From: Ficedula albicollis
Lineage: Eukaryota > Chordata > Aves > Passeriformes > Muscicapidae
DNA: 64,000 nt
NCBI RefSeq assembly: GCF_000247815.1
Contig: NC_021684.1
Span: 11,949,162-12,013,161 of the forward strand
Reading direction: 5' to 3'
The position numbers and the translations under genes are program-made. This document shows positions 14,601 to 28,800 of this stretch, in pieces (the first letter of the stretch is position 1; each line of letters begins with the position of its first letter). The notes under the pieces are model-generated. The model was not told the DNA's origin, ran no database searches, and saw nothing but the letters and a program-made list of their open reading frames with translations.

Positions 14601-17600
14601 GAGGCTGCTCCACAGGACAACTTTTTTGAGAGGATGTTTTATTATTTATTATTAGTAGTAATTCTTTGTCACTGTTTCCTGTCCCTGGCACAGGCAAATT
14701 ACCACTGCCTTAAGTATGGGAAGGATATTCAACATCCTCTCCTATGTTACACAGTCAGATACACCTAGAAGCACTCCAAAATCATCTCCCTACCCTTGCA
14801 GGACATACAGTGGTAGTAACATCATTTCAGGATTTCACACAGCTGGTTTAGGTTTTTTGCACAGCCTTTTTCTTAATATCCAATTTTAAAAATTGATTAT
14901 TTGCAAGCCTAAAGTTTTTTATTTTCTATATTATTAACCAGTCAGGAGCTTTGCTGAAGAGTACCTGGGTGCAGTCTCCTGTATGTTCCCGACTCAGACA
15001 TCCAGCTTAGCAACATTTTTAAGACTGGGCAAAAGTTTTCAAGCAGCACCAATCCTCGCCGCCTCCCCCCCCCAAAAAAAATAAAGCAATTTGCCTCCCT
15101 TCTCAGAAAAAATATCTACCACCCACAAGCAAGAAATTTGGCATTCAGGCTATGAAAGCAATGAAAAAAAGGAAGCAGACCACTTCTGTGTAAAATACCA
15201 ACCAATCCGTATCTCCCTGATCTACCACTGTCATTCTCTTTTGGAAGAGAATTGCCATCCAGCTCCAGTCATTTTGTCCCTGTCAGGTCAAATTGGATCA
15301 GCTCAATGAGTGCTGCTTTTATTTGCAGTCATGTTTGAAACAGATAAATCAGGCCAGACATCAATGGAAAAATCCCAATCAAGTGAGTGTCTCAGAAGAA
15401 AAGTGTCTGTGTGTACAGGGCAGCAGCATTTGAACAGATTAGCAGGTTTATTGCTTCTCACACAGAACAGTGGATGTGTGTTCACTGAAGTGGGAGCAGT
15501 GCAGTGTCCTCTTAGCCTCAGGAGGGAGGGATTTTCAGCTCTCCACCACAGGAATCCTGAGCAGCAATGACTGCAGGAAGAGTTTGCCAGTCCCCCTGCA
15601 GGGCACAACTCAGCAAGTCATCAGATCTCCACAAGGGAGCACATAATATTTAACTCTATTCTTGACCATCTGGGACACTCCCGGACCTTACAGGACACAC
15701 TAGAGTCCATAGCACACAATCAGAGCAAGGGCCAGCATGGCCCCTGCCCTGGCAAAGCTCGGTTCTCTTCAGAGCCAGGAGCAACCCCAGCAGGTAATGT
15801 GGAAGCAATCAACAGGGCATGACATGACCTCAAACTACACACCACGAGAAGACACTAACACTGCTTTCACACTTGCCCCTGACTGGACCTTGAGGCACTG
15901 CACCTGTCTCTATAGGAAATACACTGGATATTACAGAGCAAGGTCCCTGTGGCTCTGAGTGTGACAGGGAATAAGAACTGGTGACACTTGATGACTGCAG
16001 TTTTCTTATCAAACCGTCTCTTGTCCCTAGGCATTCTGTCCTCAATCAAATAGACAATGGACTAAAAAACATGCAGTTAAAAGAGCATTTTTCTGGGGAA
16101 TATAATTTTCCTGGTGACTCAGTCTGTGAAGCTCAATAATGTCCAACACCACAGAGCAGAATGCTTTGTAGATTCTCTCACCTCAGTGTTTCAAATTACA
16201 GATTTATCTGTTTTGTCTCCTGGGACAGGAAAACCACATCCGGCTCTCAGTGCTCTGATTGCAGAGCAGTTGGTGGAGCCTCACAGGAGTGAGGCTGACA
16301 TTCCCTCTACGACAGGCAAAACCATTTACGAGGTGATTCTCAAGACCTCTGCAACTCCACAAAGAAACAGTTTTCAAGCTCTCCTGGACATCAACCTAAA
16401 CCATGAGTCCAGAGAGGTCTGGTAGATCACCTCCTGTGTGCACTTCCAGCATTAAAAACAAAAACATATTTCCTAACCCCATGTGACTGGAGCAGGCCAA
16501 GCTACATGCTATTTCTGGAAACATGCCTTGAGCAACACTTTCATTAATCTACAGCTGTTTGAGCAAATTATTAAGGCTAAAAAGCTACAGATCTTTTCCC
16601 TTTAAATCAGACATAATTGTAACTGAGTATTTCTTGTGGGCTTTGAAAGTCTGCTCCTGGAGCAGGAAATGTGCAACAGCCACTGAGACTACAATTTATG
16701 GTTGGATTTTAAACATAAGTAAACAATGAAGGCATCCTACGTGCAAATATAATTGAAGCATCAGCCTTAGACACTCAGCAGATGGTCTTCTCCATACCTT
16801 TGCACTTAAACACCTGCACTACAGCACTCCAGCTAGCTCTAAATCCCACCAGGTTTGTGTCCACAGTCTTCCCTTGTACCAAACATGCTGATGTTGATAA
16901 CCATGAGAGGATGCACCAGGCAGCCCAACAATCCCTCTTTTTCAGGGCTGGTTCATACCATACATTGTTTTGTCTTTTTCAGGCACAGTAGAAAAAGACC
17001 CCTCAGGGCAAAAAAATACCCCTTAATAGTTTTTTGGGGTTTTTTTTATATAGCACTTGGCACCATGAAGACTTAGTCTGAAACTTTTGGCCCCTCAGCT
17101 TTGAAGAGACTAAAGATTTCTTTACAGTGGCAAGAAGCTTTCCAGGGAGCTGATAACAAGTGGCACTTGGGGAACACCTAAACCCACCCAAAAGCACAAA
17201 GCCTCTAACAACCAGTTCCTGAAGAGTAGGAAAGCCCTACAATTAACCCTGACTCTGAAGCATCCTGCACCACTCCAATCTTTGGGGCTGACTGCTGTTC
17301 TGGTAAGCCTCACACTACTTGCTTCCAAGAGCTGTAAGGATAGGAATCTCCAGGAGAAGTTTGAGGTTGAGGAGTGACCCCAGGTCCATCCTGCAGATCC
17401 TTCAGCCCTTATACCTCTGCTACAATGCACCTACTATCCACACCATCCATGTCTTGTCATCTTACATTTTCTGTGTTTCACCAGAGGAAGACTCTTCCTC
17501 CTTCCTCTATCACACCCCTTCCAGTTTAATCCCTCTTTCTTCCCCTGCTTCATGCCCAATTCTTGCTTGCCTAGGGTGACTTTAATCTCTCCCACACAAT

Positions 17601-20600
17601 GTCACACACAGGCAGCAATCCTTGCTCTTCCATATCAAACACTGTGGGTGTAATCCTCTGTTCCACATTGCTACAGAACTGCTGTATTTCTCCTGCACCC
17701 ATCCTTTTCCCTCTCCTCCCACAGTAACACAGTCGAAGATGCTTGTGCTGAAAGGCTTGGAGAGACTGGCACACCACTCTGACAGGCACATGGGATACCT
17801 ACTCTTTACTGCACACTTGCTGCTGCAAGTACCACTGCAAGCCCCAGGTATATGTTTAGATCATGCTGAATTCACTGACAATCTTTCCCAAAGAAAGCTT
17901 CCTGTGAACTACATTAGCAAAAATAAAATAAAATTAACAAAACCTCATTTTCAAAAGCACCATAAACATTTCCTTGTGGTCCCATATCGAGTGCTCTTTG
18001 CTGTGGCTGCTCCCCCTTTCCCATGAGCCATGCCTGGGAGCAACATGGCATCAACAGGATTTGTGTGGGGGTAAATGTGCTTTCTCATCTCTTTTTATCT
18101 TTTTGTCCCTTAGCACTTTCTCTATTAGAAGTTTTTCCCTCTTACGGCATTTCAGTTCAGCAAGCTGCACATCATCCCAGCCCTTCCACAGCACTGCTCA
18201 AACAGGGGCTGGAGACACACAGTGAGACACCCACTGAGGGCTGACAGGGCTTTGATGATGTGGGTACAATTCTCTCCCTGCTCTTTTGCAAACCCAGATG
18301 ACTAATGAAGTATATTACATTCTCAGCAAGTGTTTTGTGCTTTCTGTGTTCTATCTGATCCAACTGCTTGCTGCTTAATGAACTGGATGAAAAATGTGTC
18401 ATTGGAGACTTTGATCCAAGCTTCACTAAATTTGGTGAAGTCACATCAGCAGAGGCTTTAGCCAAAAGCTAGTAAATATCCTAATAGTCCAGAAAAACAA
18501 GGCATTTATTCTGATTCCAGGCATGCTATCTTAAATCCAGATTGTTTCCACTGGATTAACTCTGTAAGATGGAGGGGGAAAATGCTCTTAGTGTTTTCTA
18601 AGTCAGTCTCAATCAGGCAGGGGACATTTGTCCCTTTCACAAAGGAGAGTATTCTCTACCTTACCAACCCTTTGAGCTCCCCAGTGTCACTGGTCATGGT
18701 ATGGACAAACACATCCAAGCCCTCAAGTCTTGTGTGTTGCCAGCAGGAGAACAGTCCATCACTCTGATCACCTCATCACTGCTGAAATGATAAAGTCTGA
18801 ACCTAAGACACCTGGAGACACCTGACATCACTGGAACTATTCCCTTGATGTCCCAGTTCAAGGAGTTCTCTCACAGTTGACCCTTTGTGACTGAAACAAG
18901 ATGCATTAGGCCAAGGGAACTCATGTAACTTCTGTTTTCATTACCACCCCAGCCAGCTGAGCTCAAATCTGTGCATTTTCCCAGCCAGCCTTCCAGTTAC
19001 ACAGAGCAAAGGATTTAAGGCTTCCAGTAACATCTCACACTGCTCATCCCTCAACCTCCTGACTGAACTACTTGTCCCAAGAGTTGCTCAGCAAGGCCAA
19101 AACTGGCATCATACCATTAAATTTGTTCCAGCTTCCACAAGACTTTCACTGGTATGCTACTGGGAGGTGTGCTCATGGAGACAAGGCTGGTAGGATCAAG
19201 TGAAGATCCTCAGTCAGGTTCCAGATTCTCATCACTTGTTTTTCCTCTAGATAAGCACAGACAAAGGCCAAACCTTTTTGGAAGCACCTTGTTGAAGCAG
19301 CAGGATCTTTCTTGACAAATGGTCTTTCGATACTTGATTAAAACATTGTGCAGCACCTGGATGCTCTGAATGAGGAAAATAAGCAGCAATTAGATGCTAA
19401 TGAAACCCTTTAAGATGAGAGAGAAGGAAGTTGTGAAAAGAATCTCCTCTCAGGTAGGTACCACACAGGAAATCATAATACAACCTACCTAGATATAAAG
19501 GCTCTTTCCATTACTCCTCCCTCCCCACTTGCTGTCTGCTGTTGGTGGCAAGATTGGCTAAAAGATTCCACTATAGCCCAGGTAGAGCTGAGAGAACTTT
19601 TCTTTATCCTGGACCTTTACCCTTGAGCCCTTCAGCATTGAAAATTAGAGCCACAACCCTTACAGTTAAAGATTCATTCATTGTTTTGCTTCCTTAAAAA
19701 ATTTTTTAAAAATTACTAGAAGGGTTTTTAGCAAAGTCAGCTTGTACCATCTGGGCCTGAATGGATCCATGAACATGAGTAATCAATGACCAACTCCAGG
19801 ACCCTGATTCCCACCTCAATTGTCCTCCTTTTCCTCCTCCATCTGCCTACTCCCTCCCACCTCGCTGATGGCTACACTAAACATACAGCAAGAAGAAAAA
19901 TTAAAATTCTAAGTAGCTTGCCAGTCTCAGCATTAGTTTATTCACTGTAAGATTCAGAGTATAAAATTGCAGCCTACTCCTTCTCTCCATGATTTTATGT
20001 GCTGCCTCCAACACACTTCCTATCCTCCTCCACCACTGTCCACTCACAGCTACCTAGCTACTATTTAAAAGCAAAACTTCATATGTAGTACCAGACATGA
20101 CTTGCAGCTCGCTCCCCAAGCAGAGTGCTGAGGGTGGGTGGGCTCCAAATACATCTCCTTCCTGCAATGTGGTCCATTAATAAATCAAACAGGGCTGACA
20201 TTGCTGCAGTGTCTCCCAGCTTTGCCTGAACCCTTGGTGCCCCTCAGGAGGGCTCTGCTCAAACCCTTCATCACTACTGCCCAGATGCTCTTCCCTTCCC
20301 ACTGGGGGAGTCAGAGGTTAAGGCAGCATTTTCTTCAGTGAAGCAAAAGACACCTTTTTTATTTTCTGATAGGATCAGCATCTGCTAATGAGGTACCATT
20401 GTTTCAGACAAGTTCTGCCAGCCTCTTGAAAACGCTATTTTGATCCTTCCTGAGCCTGTACATGCAGCTTTAAAATTGCATGCATGGCTAAACAGAATCC
20501 ACTTTCATCCACACTGGAAGAAAAAGGAGATGCCTGCCTTCCTCAGTGCACTGGTTTTTTCAAACTTAATTTCTCTTTCTAGCACATTTCTTGAAAACCT

Positions 20601-21447
20601 GACACGTCTTCTACGTGTTCCTAATACAGAGTCACTTTATATGTCCCAGGGAAATGTTCTTCCAATTTCCCAAAGTATAATCATCAGCAGAGATGTTCTC
20701 TAACACACATCAGACAGGCACAACCTACTGTCCACCCTGCTTTTATGAATTACATTCTCACTGGGAAATGGTACTAAATAGATTTCATTCCACTAGGACA
20801 GCAGGACCACAACTAAGCAGCCCCAGATATATTATCAATATTATTAGTAAAAAGGTATTAATATTTAACATGGCCATTAGTGCCACCAGCGTGGGAAGGA
20901 ACCCAACTAATATTATAAGGACTGTAAAAAGTGGTTCAGAAAGAGACTACACATGGCTAAATGCCATCAGGCAATTCAAAGGATGAAGGAGGACTCAAGC
21001 AGAGGAGTATTATAATTGGTTGCAAGTTAATCCCAATTTAGCCAGTTGGGATATCTCTGAAAGTTTGTGTTTAGCTCAAATTTTTCACAGAGAACGGTAG
21101 GGGAAAAGTAGTCCCACAATCTTAGAGTGAATAATACTTTCTGCTTTGGTTGCTGCTGCAAGGAAAAACAGCATTTGGTAAATGCTAGTTTATCTTCCTC
21201 CTCACACAGGTGCAGTGAGGCCATACAGGGGAATATACAGGAATTTTATCTACCCCCTCCTGTACCTACCCAGCCTTGTTCCCTGGGCTGTACTCATGAA
21301 ACCACCATCCACTCTGCTCTCCTGCAAAACACTGGCACAGCTCAGAGGTCTAAAAGGTTTTTAAATCCTAAGACTCCTTTTGCTGTGCACCTACACAAGG
21401 AAGTCCCAAGTAAGCATCCCTTTAACTTTCTTGCTAGTTCTGTGATA
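8654..21447. other. Non-coding block, no gene recognised
   Basis: No gene, RNA gene or known repeat family was recognised. Open frames are short (151 codons or fewer) and lack domain-like features. One stretch, about 11145-11540, is clearly richer in G+C and CpG than its surroundings and is listed separately. Short A/T palindromes occur (for example TTAAAAAATTTTTTAA near 19695), as expected in AT-rich DNA. Confidence 0.65.
11145..11540. other. GC-rich, CpG-enriched patch
   Basis: By eye I count about 14 CpG dinucleotides in roughly 400 bases, against about one per 100 bases in neighbouring sequence, and the G+C content is visibly higher. Two overlapping plus-strand open frames (11185-11511 and 11187-11570) cross it, as expected when stop codons are rarer in GC-rich DNA. 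My rough observed/expected CpG estimate is below the usual island threshold. I see no TATA box, splice consensus or recognisable peptide. It could be a weak regulatory element, an old GC-rich repeat or an unrecognised exon. Confidence 0.5.
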
Positions 21448-21738
21448 AGAATCACAGGATCCTTTTTATTTGGTGAAAACCACAGAACCAATTAGGTTGG
21501 AGGGGACCTCAGAGATCATTAAGTCCAGCCTTTGACCAGACACCACCTTGTGTCCACGGCACCAAGTGCCAGTCTTTGCTTAAACCGTTCCAGGGATGGC
21601 GACTCCACCACCTCTCTGGGAAGCCTGTTCCAATGCTTTGACAACCCTTTCTGTGAAGAAATTCCCCCTAATGTCCAGCCTGAACCTCCTTGACACAGAT
21701 TGAGCCCATGTCCTCTCGTCCTGTCACAAGAGGAAGCA
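21448..21738 (-). mobile_element. CR1 LINE, 5'-truncated 3' end
   Basis: This is a chicken-repeat-1 type non-LTR retrotransposon lying on the minus strand. On the plus strand the block opens with AGAATCACAGGAT, the reverse complement of the short 3'-terminal repeat of CR1. It continues through GGTTGGAGGGGACCTCAGAG and CCAGGGATGGCGACTCCACC, both characteristic of CR1 3' regions. Read on the minus strand it encodes the peptide LPREVVESPSLERFKQRL, matching the C-terminus of CR1 ORF2, the endonuclease/reverse transcriptase polyprotein. Recognisable similarity stops after GTCCTCTCGTCCTGTCAC, so only about 290 bp of a several-kilobase element remain. This 5' truncation is usual for CR1 and the copy cannot move. 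It supports an avian source. Confidence 0.92.
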
Positions 21739-22767
21739 ACACACGAAACAAGACACATCCCTGCCTGTGTTCCACCTGGGTTATTACAGAGTCAGGTAAC
21801 AGGTTATCTGTCATATCATTTATGTCCCATGAGATGGGGAGAAATAAATTACCTGCTGTCCTCATCCATCCACCTGTGTTAGACCATCTCCCTACCCTTT
21901 GGCAGAAAGCAATTTTCCCATGCTGGGCCTGTGATTCTTTGCTTTATTTGCAGCTTCTAAACCTGGCTGCATTTGAAGCACACATCGGAATCCAACTGTC
22001 ACAATTTAGAAGAAGTCATCAAAAGCTTGCCAGAAAAAAGAGCAGAGAGGTTTTGTTTGCTTAATTAAAACTGGCTTCATAATGGAAATTATCATGGTAC
22101 ATCTCAAATAGCAATTAAGGAAGCAGGATGTGACTGCTGGCTTTGCTCAAAACATGAGCTAAGCCTTTCCTGGACTCTAGCAAATCCAAATAATGATGAC
22201 TTAGCCCAGTATGGAGTAACAACAGCCCAGCACTGTCAGTCTAATTTTATCCCAAGTCACACCACATTTACATTTTCTCTGTGGTCCTAAATTTATGCAC
22301 ACACACAGATAGTGTCTAGTTTTGCAAAGGAAATGACAGAAAAATCTTGAAAATGTGATCCAACTGCAGAGGAAAATTTCAATACCACTGGTAAATGAAA
22401 AGACAAACACTTTTTTTCCTTTCAATTCCTTCATTTTTGATCCTGTGGCTTGAGTTTTTAACACTCCAGCCATGAGTTTAGAACTGGCAGCCCAGGGAAT
22501 GATGCCAGACAGAAGGACTGAGAGGGCAGGAGTCTGGCACTCCACGTTCATTCCATTAACAAGAGCTTTGGCCTGAGCCAAGGTAATCCCCAAATCTGAG
22601 GCTCCTGAACTAAGCTGATTGACACCAGGTAAAATCCAGCCATGGGCACTTACACACATGTCCATATAATTACACTTACCTCTGCTCAGCCTCTGAGGGG
22701 ACCAACTGGGAATGCTCATCTCCTGGAAATGGTGCCCCCAGTGATCCATTCAGCACAGCTCAATCCA
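21739..22767. other. Non-coding block, no gene recognised
   Basis: No gene or repeat recognised. A 182-codon minus-strand frame (22201-22749) has no identifiable domain and ends without splice or promoter signals. The stretch around 22060-22125 is AT-rich with TTAATTA- and CAATTA-type homeodomain core motifs, but these are too short to be diagnostic. Confidence 0.6.
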
Positions 22768-22887
22768 TCATATGTTCAATATGTGACCTGTTCAATGAGG
22801 CTCAAGAGGCACTTTCCTCAATTGATATGTTCAATATCATATGTTCAATACCTGTTCAATGAGGCTCAAGAGGCACTTTCCTCAATT
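22768..22887. repeat. Two-copy tandem duplication (64-bp period)
   Basis: A 37-bp segment beginning CCTGTTCAATGAGGCTCAAG occurs at 22787-22823 and again, identical, at 22851-22887. Each copy is preceded by CATATGTTCAAT; the intervening segment carries a further ATATGTTCAAT. The identity of the copies points to a recent local duplication by slippage or unequal exchange. I see no coding meaning. Confidence 0.95.
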
Positions 22888-25800
22888 TACTGGACTCTAA
22901 GTTGTCTTAGAGCACTCTATTTTCCATTATAAGACTCTGTCTTTTGCTGCTTAAATATCCACCAAATTTGAATGGATTTGGGTGGCATTCTCCATGTCAG
23001 GCGTTTGCCTCAGGCTACACATACACTAGCACATATACATTTGTGCATTGACACAGTTTGGGAGGAGGGGTGAGATTTCATGTGAAGCACTACAGCTGTT
23101 TCCCAGGCTAGTGATAGAAGGGCTGAGCTCAACCATGTCCAAAACATCCTTGTCACCCCAAACACCTCCAGTCACCTGACATACCCCCAAACTTCAATTT
23201 TGCACCCAGTCACTTCAGGTCACTTTGCTCTCTGACTGTCACACATTGTAGTGCAACATTCTGCACACTGTCTGTACAGAGCATTCTCCCTGTCCCAAGA
23301 ACTAGTTTGGCTAGCTGTAATTTTAGGGGTGCAACTGAGATCTTTGTTTCTATCAGCAACTGAAAGCAGGAATAATTTTGTGGATCAACATATCACTCCC
23401 CATGACACAGCTGAAACATGAAAGTGTTACAGCTGTGGCACAAGATTGGTGACAGAACAAAGGTCTTTGCTGAGGACGAGAAGGAAGGACAGTACAGAGG
23501 CATAAAACACTTTGATGAAGCCTGATGTTAATTCAACTGGCTCTGTAAACTTTTAACGAGGACTTAAAAATCTTTTCCAGGGCATCACAACGCCCTTTCT
23601 CATCTTCCTTTCATGCAGTCAACCAGGACACGTGGCATCACTTCCCAGACTCTGTTTATTATTTTCATTACTTCAAACTACAACCCTAATGAGAAAGTGT
23701 TTTCTCCCACATCTCTTCTCTTTGCTCCATTCTGTGTGTTTGTGCATGGGAACAGGGTGCATCCCAGCAGCAGAAGACTTCAGACACGTATATTGAGAAA
23801 GAGATAAGATAAATTTCTTAGAGAAATAGGAAAAGCAGGTGATAGCTTTTGACGTGATTAGATTGGAAATCACATGAGCTTTGAAACTCCCTGGGTACAG
23901 AAGCAGATGCTCACATGGGTCAGCCAGGAGCTGAGCCAGGTGCAGGGATGTAACCAATGGTAAATGTAGGTGGACGGAGCTCAGCCCTCTCCCATTCCAG
24001 GCCAGGTAAACCTTGTCTCCACAGAGCACAGAAGAGGTGGGCACATTTACCCTGTCACTGCTGCATCAATGGCCACAGGGTGCCTGGGATCACTGACCCA
24101 TGTTCCTGGCAGTGCTGGCTGGTCCCACACCTTCCTCCTGAACACAGCACCCTCCTTCCCTCAGTACAGGGCATACACAGTGCCAAGGTGATTCATGAAG
24201 TTCATTATTGAATCTTAGTGCCTTGATTTCAGAAGCTGCACTAAGAGACAAAAGCAGCCATAAAACACACCAAATGTGACCATACACTGCTTTTGGAAAA
24301 AATCCAATAGTCAGAAAATGACCAATGAAGAACACCCAGAAGCCGAGAGATGTGAACAGCAAACAGAAAGAGTAGCTGCATGCAAACTGAAGTAAAGACT
24401 CTCCATAAACTACAGAAGGCAATGAAAGAAATAAAAAAGAGACTCAGTCTAGCTTTGAATCTTATTTTCTCTTTTTGAGCTGCTGCTGATCTTTTCCCCT
24501 CGCAAATTTCAATCAAATATTCACTGTCACTGCTTCCAGTGCAAATAACCAACAGGCAACCTAAAAAGTGTGGCACCATTCTGTTTCATAGCTCATATAA
24601 AATCTTGCTATTTCAAAAATCTATGACTTACTGGGACGTGTTAGAACTTGCCAGTCTTATGATATTATACCATAGAAAAATACATCCCTATTAGTAGAAG
24701 AGAAACAAAACGCACACATTCTTACTGCAGTCTCTGATACGCTGGTGACGTTTCTGAGAGAATTAAATAATTTCTACAGCAGAGAAAGAACAGACTTTCT
24801 GCTCTACTATAGTTCTTACTCTGTCTCTCTCAGCAGCACTGCCCACAGTCAGATGAAAAAAAATAATTTTGCTTAAGGACTCTTTACCTCCCAATGCTTT
24901 CAATGAAGAGCTGTGAGATTGACAGGTTTCTCACCTGAAATAGCTTATAAGTGCTCAGGTTAAGTCAAAGAAGGTCAGTTATACCAGACTACTTCTCAGG
25001 TCAATGAAAACACACAGTAAAATAAAAGGAAAATATGAAAATAATTAGTAGATCTGTCTTTTGATTTAACAAAGAGGGGAAATAGCATCTGTGCACATGT
25101 TCTGACTTTAGGAAAGCTCATAACTTGTCTCAGCTTCAGAGTGCCTGCACCAAGGGATCACCCCAGCCTGTTGTTCCATGTAAGTCTTCCCACCTTCCCA
25201 TTGTGGGATATCAGCTGCAACATGTCCCTCCCAGATGCAGAACATACAGCACTCCTTTCCTAGGTCTGTGCTTCCAGGTCTTTGTTCTATTTCTATCAAA
25301 AATACCCATTATTAACCATATCAGGCAGAAGTCTCACAAATTTAAAGGAAGGCACCTCATGTTCATCTTCCCCTCCTATGTCAGAAATATAATGTGAGAA
25401 ATGGAAGTCATTGGATAACATTTTTCAGACCCTTCAAAATCCACACAAGCAATTCATCCATCACTCTCTTGAAGTGACCAAAACAAAACAGTCTGAAACC
25501 AAGCAGCAGCGCAGGGGAATCCTGTCAGCTCTCTCCCAAACACCACAGGCTGGCAGTTGAGGGATGGCACCACAGGTAATGGCAGACACCAGCTGCCTGA
25601 GGTTCCTCTCACCTCTGCAGGTCTGCCCCTGGCACTCAGCAGGGCAGAGCAGGACAGGCTCACCAGCTCAGCAAGCACGTGCAGGCATTAGGAAAGGTCA
25701 CACGTTTCATTAAGGGACTGTGAAAACCTATGACAAGCCTCTCCTCCACTCCCTGCAAATCTGCTGGAGAGGGTCACACTTTAGTTAATTATGCTGAGCC

Positions 25801-28800
25801 TTGCTTGCAAGGCTTTGCCTCCCTGGCATGCCATCCTAAGTAGCCTGAGCCCAGAGCCCTTTGATCAGAATTGAGCTGGGGACTGTCAGTGTGCTTCCAT
25901 GGGAGATGCCCTTAACATCCATCACCAGACTGTATTCAGAACACATTGATAAATCAGTGACTGAGTTGGATTTTAGTTCATGGTCGGGACACTGGTCTGC
26001 TCAATCTTTGCTCTACCCAGTGCAAGGTTAAATAAGTGATCTGCCTCTGTCCTCTGATCACTTGGGAATCTTACAGAAGATAACCCTTTGTCTAGTACTG
26101 ACATCCTATTCCCACTGCTTAGCTTCTCCCCATGGAAAGACCAGGAGAGACTGAACAGGGGTAGCCAACAAAAAGAACCACAGTCACTGAGCAGGTGCAT
26201 TGCAGCAGGTCATGTCTCAGCTGCCCACTGAACTATACCTGGGAAGAAATCTGAGGGACTCTAAGAATAACAGTCCCCAAGCAGATGGAATGTAACCCTA
26301 ACCCTGTTCCAACACTTCAGCCACAAAAAAGATAATTTGCAGCTGGGTTGCTCCAGTAAAGGGTAAAAGAGATTGAAACACACTGGCAAGACATCCCAAA
26401 TCTCTCTTTGAGTATAATAGATATAAAAGTATATTTCCATAAATGTTATGGACACACAAAATCAAAAACCTAAATGCTACAAAGAGATCAAGGATTCAGC
26501 AGCATCTTGCATATACAGCTACCCTATTCCTCCCTCTCAGCAGCAAAACTGTACATCCAATGAAAGACACTGTTTTGGGACAATATGGTCTTCGTTGATG
26601 ATATATTTTGAATATTCTCTTCATTAAAAATAAAACACAATAAGCTTCAATGATAACAGCAACACTAAAGGAATCTCCCACCACTAGCCCCAAAGTAATT
26701 TTGCAACACAGATTTTTTTAATGTTCTTTTTTAAAAATCATTATTGTTTTGGAAGGATTAAATCTTCAATTAAGCACTGTTTTTTATGGGAAAAATAATT
26801 GCATCATTATTTTTTCCCCTTAAATATGTTCTTGAAGTGCTTCAGGCAGCCCTAGTTTTCTTCTATCTTCTTCCAGGGAAAAAGCAACCTCACAGGTAGG
26901 TTGGACACTGCACTGAAGCAGGGCTTCACTTCTTTCCTCTGATTTTGCTTTGCTTTTCAGCAGAATTGCCTATAAAAAAAAAATCTCATCTTTCTTATTA
27001 TTTTTGCTAGTTCATATTAAGTCTGAATTTCTCTAGACACTGATAAAGAAAAACTAGAAAAAGGATGGACATATTTTACTATAAAATTAAAGTCTAGAAT
27101 GTTTGACATTTTCCACAGATTTCCTAAAAACAGGAATGAGCAACAAAAATATCTTCCAGAAAAATACAAAAACTGAAATAGCAAGTATTTTCAGTAATGT
27201 TTTGCTTTATTTGAAAAATCATTTCTCCAAGAAAACAAATTTTGATTAAAATATTTTAAGGAGACACATGGCCTTTCCATGAGATATAAGCTATGCAGTA
27301 CATGAAAGGAGACTGATTCCTGGCTTTCTCACTGGGGCTTTCTACAATTTTCTTTTGCCTTCATTTCAAACAAAGGTCAACATAAAGAGAAAAATATTGG
27401 AGCTGCTCTCTGCATGTGGGAAAATGAAAAAGGAGAAAGCACAACTGTCAAGGTTCTGGCAGAACAATCAATAAATTAAACACTGTTTCTGTGTCTGATA
27501 AGTGCCTACCAGTCTTGGTCTACAATCTGGTCTCCTGTGGGATAAGTACAAAAATATACAAGCAATAATATCCCTACTGTCACAGTCCAAATCCTTCACT
27601 TCTGAATCTCTATTGCAGAAGAGTTGTCACCAGTGCAGCGTCAGCTGCTGTCAACAAAATCCCCATGCCTGCCACTGGGATGTCCCATCCTGTACATGCC
27701 CAAGTCAGCACTGTCAGGAAAGCCAAAGCGTGGGCAGCACTGGCCAAGGCAGCTGCTTTCCTTGGTTGCCAACAAAGGGCAGAGGCAATCTCACAATCCT
27801 AGAGGAACTGGGAGATCTCAGACTGACATCATCCTCACCCCCATTCTGCTAAAGCATCCCTGTTCAAGGCAGCATCCCACCACCAGCACATGGAGGGCTT
27901 GAAGGGGTTTGCATTTTGAGTGACAGGAGGACAGATTTGATTCATACCCAGTCAACTAAAATTTTTGCCTAACACTGAAACATCCCTGAATGTAAACAAC
28001 ATCAGCAGCCTTAGCAAGCCAGCCCCACGGAGCTGAGCACTATCTGTGCCTCCTTCATGAGCAGAGAAGCCAAGAGTTGAGGTGGCAAAGTTTGGAAGAC
28101 AGACATGCCTCTTACATAAGCTTTAGACAAAATCCAATAATTAATTTCCACCCAGCAAACAGAGCTCTTTGCAATTCCATCCCACATAAGGTCAATACCA
28201 CTTTCCATTTAATTTCCTCTGTGTCCAGGATGTCCCTCACTTTCTTCAGGGCACGGTTAATTACTGTAATACATTCCCTAGTTCTGCAGCTTTGAAATTT
28301 TTTTTTCCAGCCACAACAAATCACTGCAAGTGCAATGCAAGCAGATCCCTCAGGTCCAGCTTTCAAACACCAGCTTTTAAGATGTGTCAAAACTGTCTGG
28401 GAAAGTTTCCAAGGACTGTATTGGGGTATTCACCTGCTCTCTACCAAGGAGATGCAGCTCCTCCATCACTAGTTTTCCCCAGAGTCATAAAGTCCCTGCC
28501 AGATAAAGCACAGGCAACAGGCACAGCTGGGAACATGGGATGCATGTCTAGCAAGCTAGGTGAGGAACTCACTGATTTCCTACCAGCAGCACAGTCAGGT
28601 CATGATCAATCTTCCTCCTTTTGGCACCCACACTGGCAAGCACTTGAGCTCAAAGGGACACGAGTGTTCTGGCTGGGTCTGCAGCACCTTTGGCACTCAC
28701 CTGCACTGCCCGAGCCCCTGAGCTCCACAGGGCTGTCTGCAGTCGTAACCCCCATAAGGAGGATGCTGAGGCACTACAGCTTTGCCACTACTACAGCATT

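Noticed and set aside
21519..21758. 79-codon minus-strand frame as a host gene
   Set aside because: It is the decayed C-terminus of CR1 ORF2 plus flank, already covered by the CR1 entry.
22201..22749. 182-codon open frame, minus strand
   Set aside because: Composition looks random, with no recognisable family and no conserved motif.
26293..26305. TAACCCTAACCCT, telomere-like
   Set aside because: Only two units; an interstitial telomeric site needs more to be meaningful.
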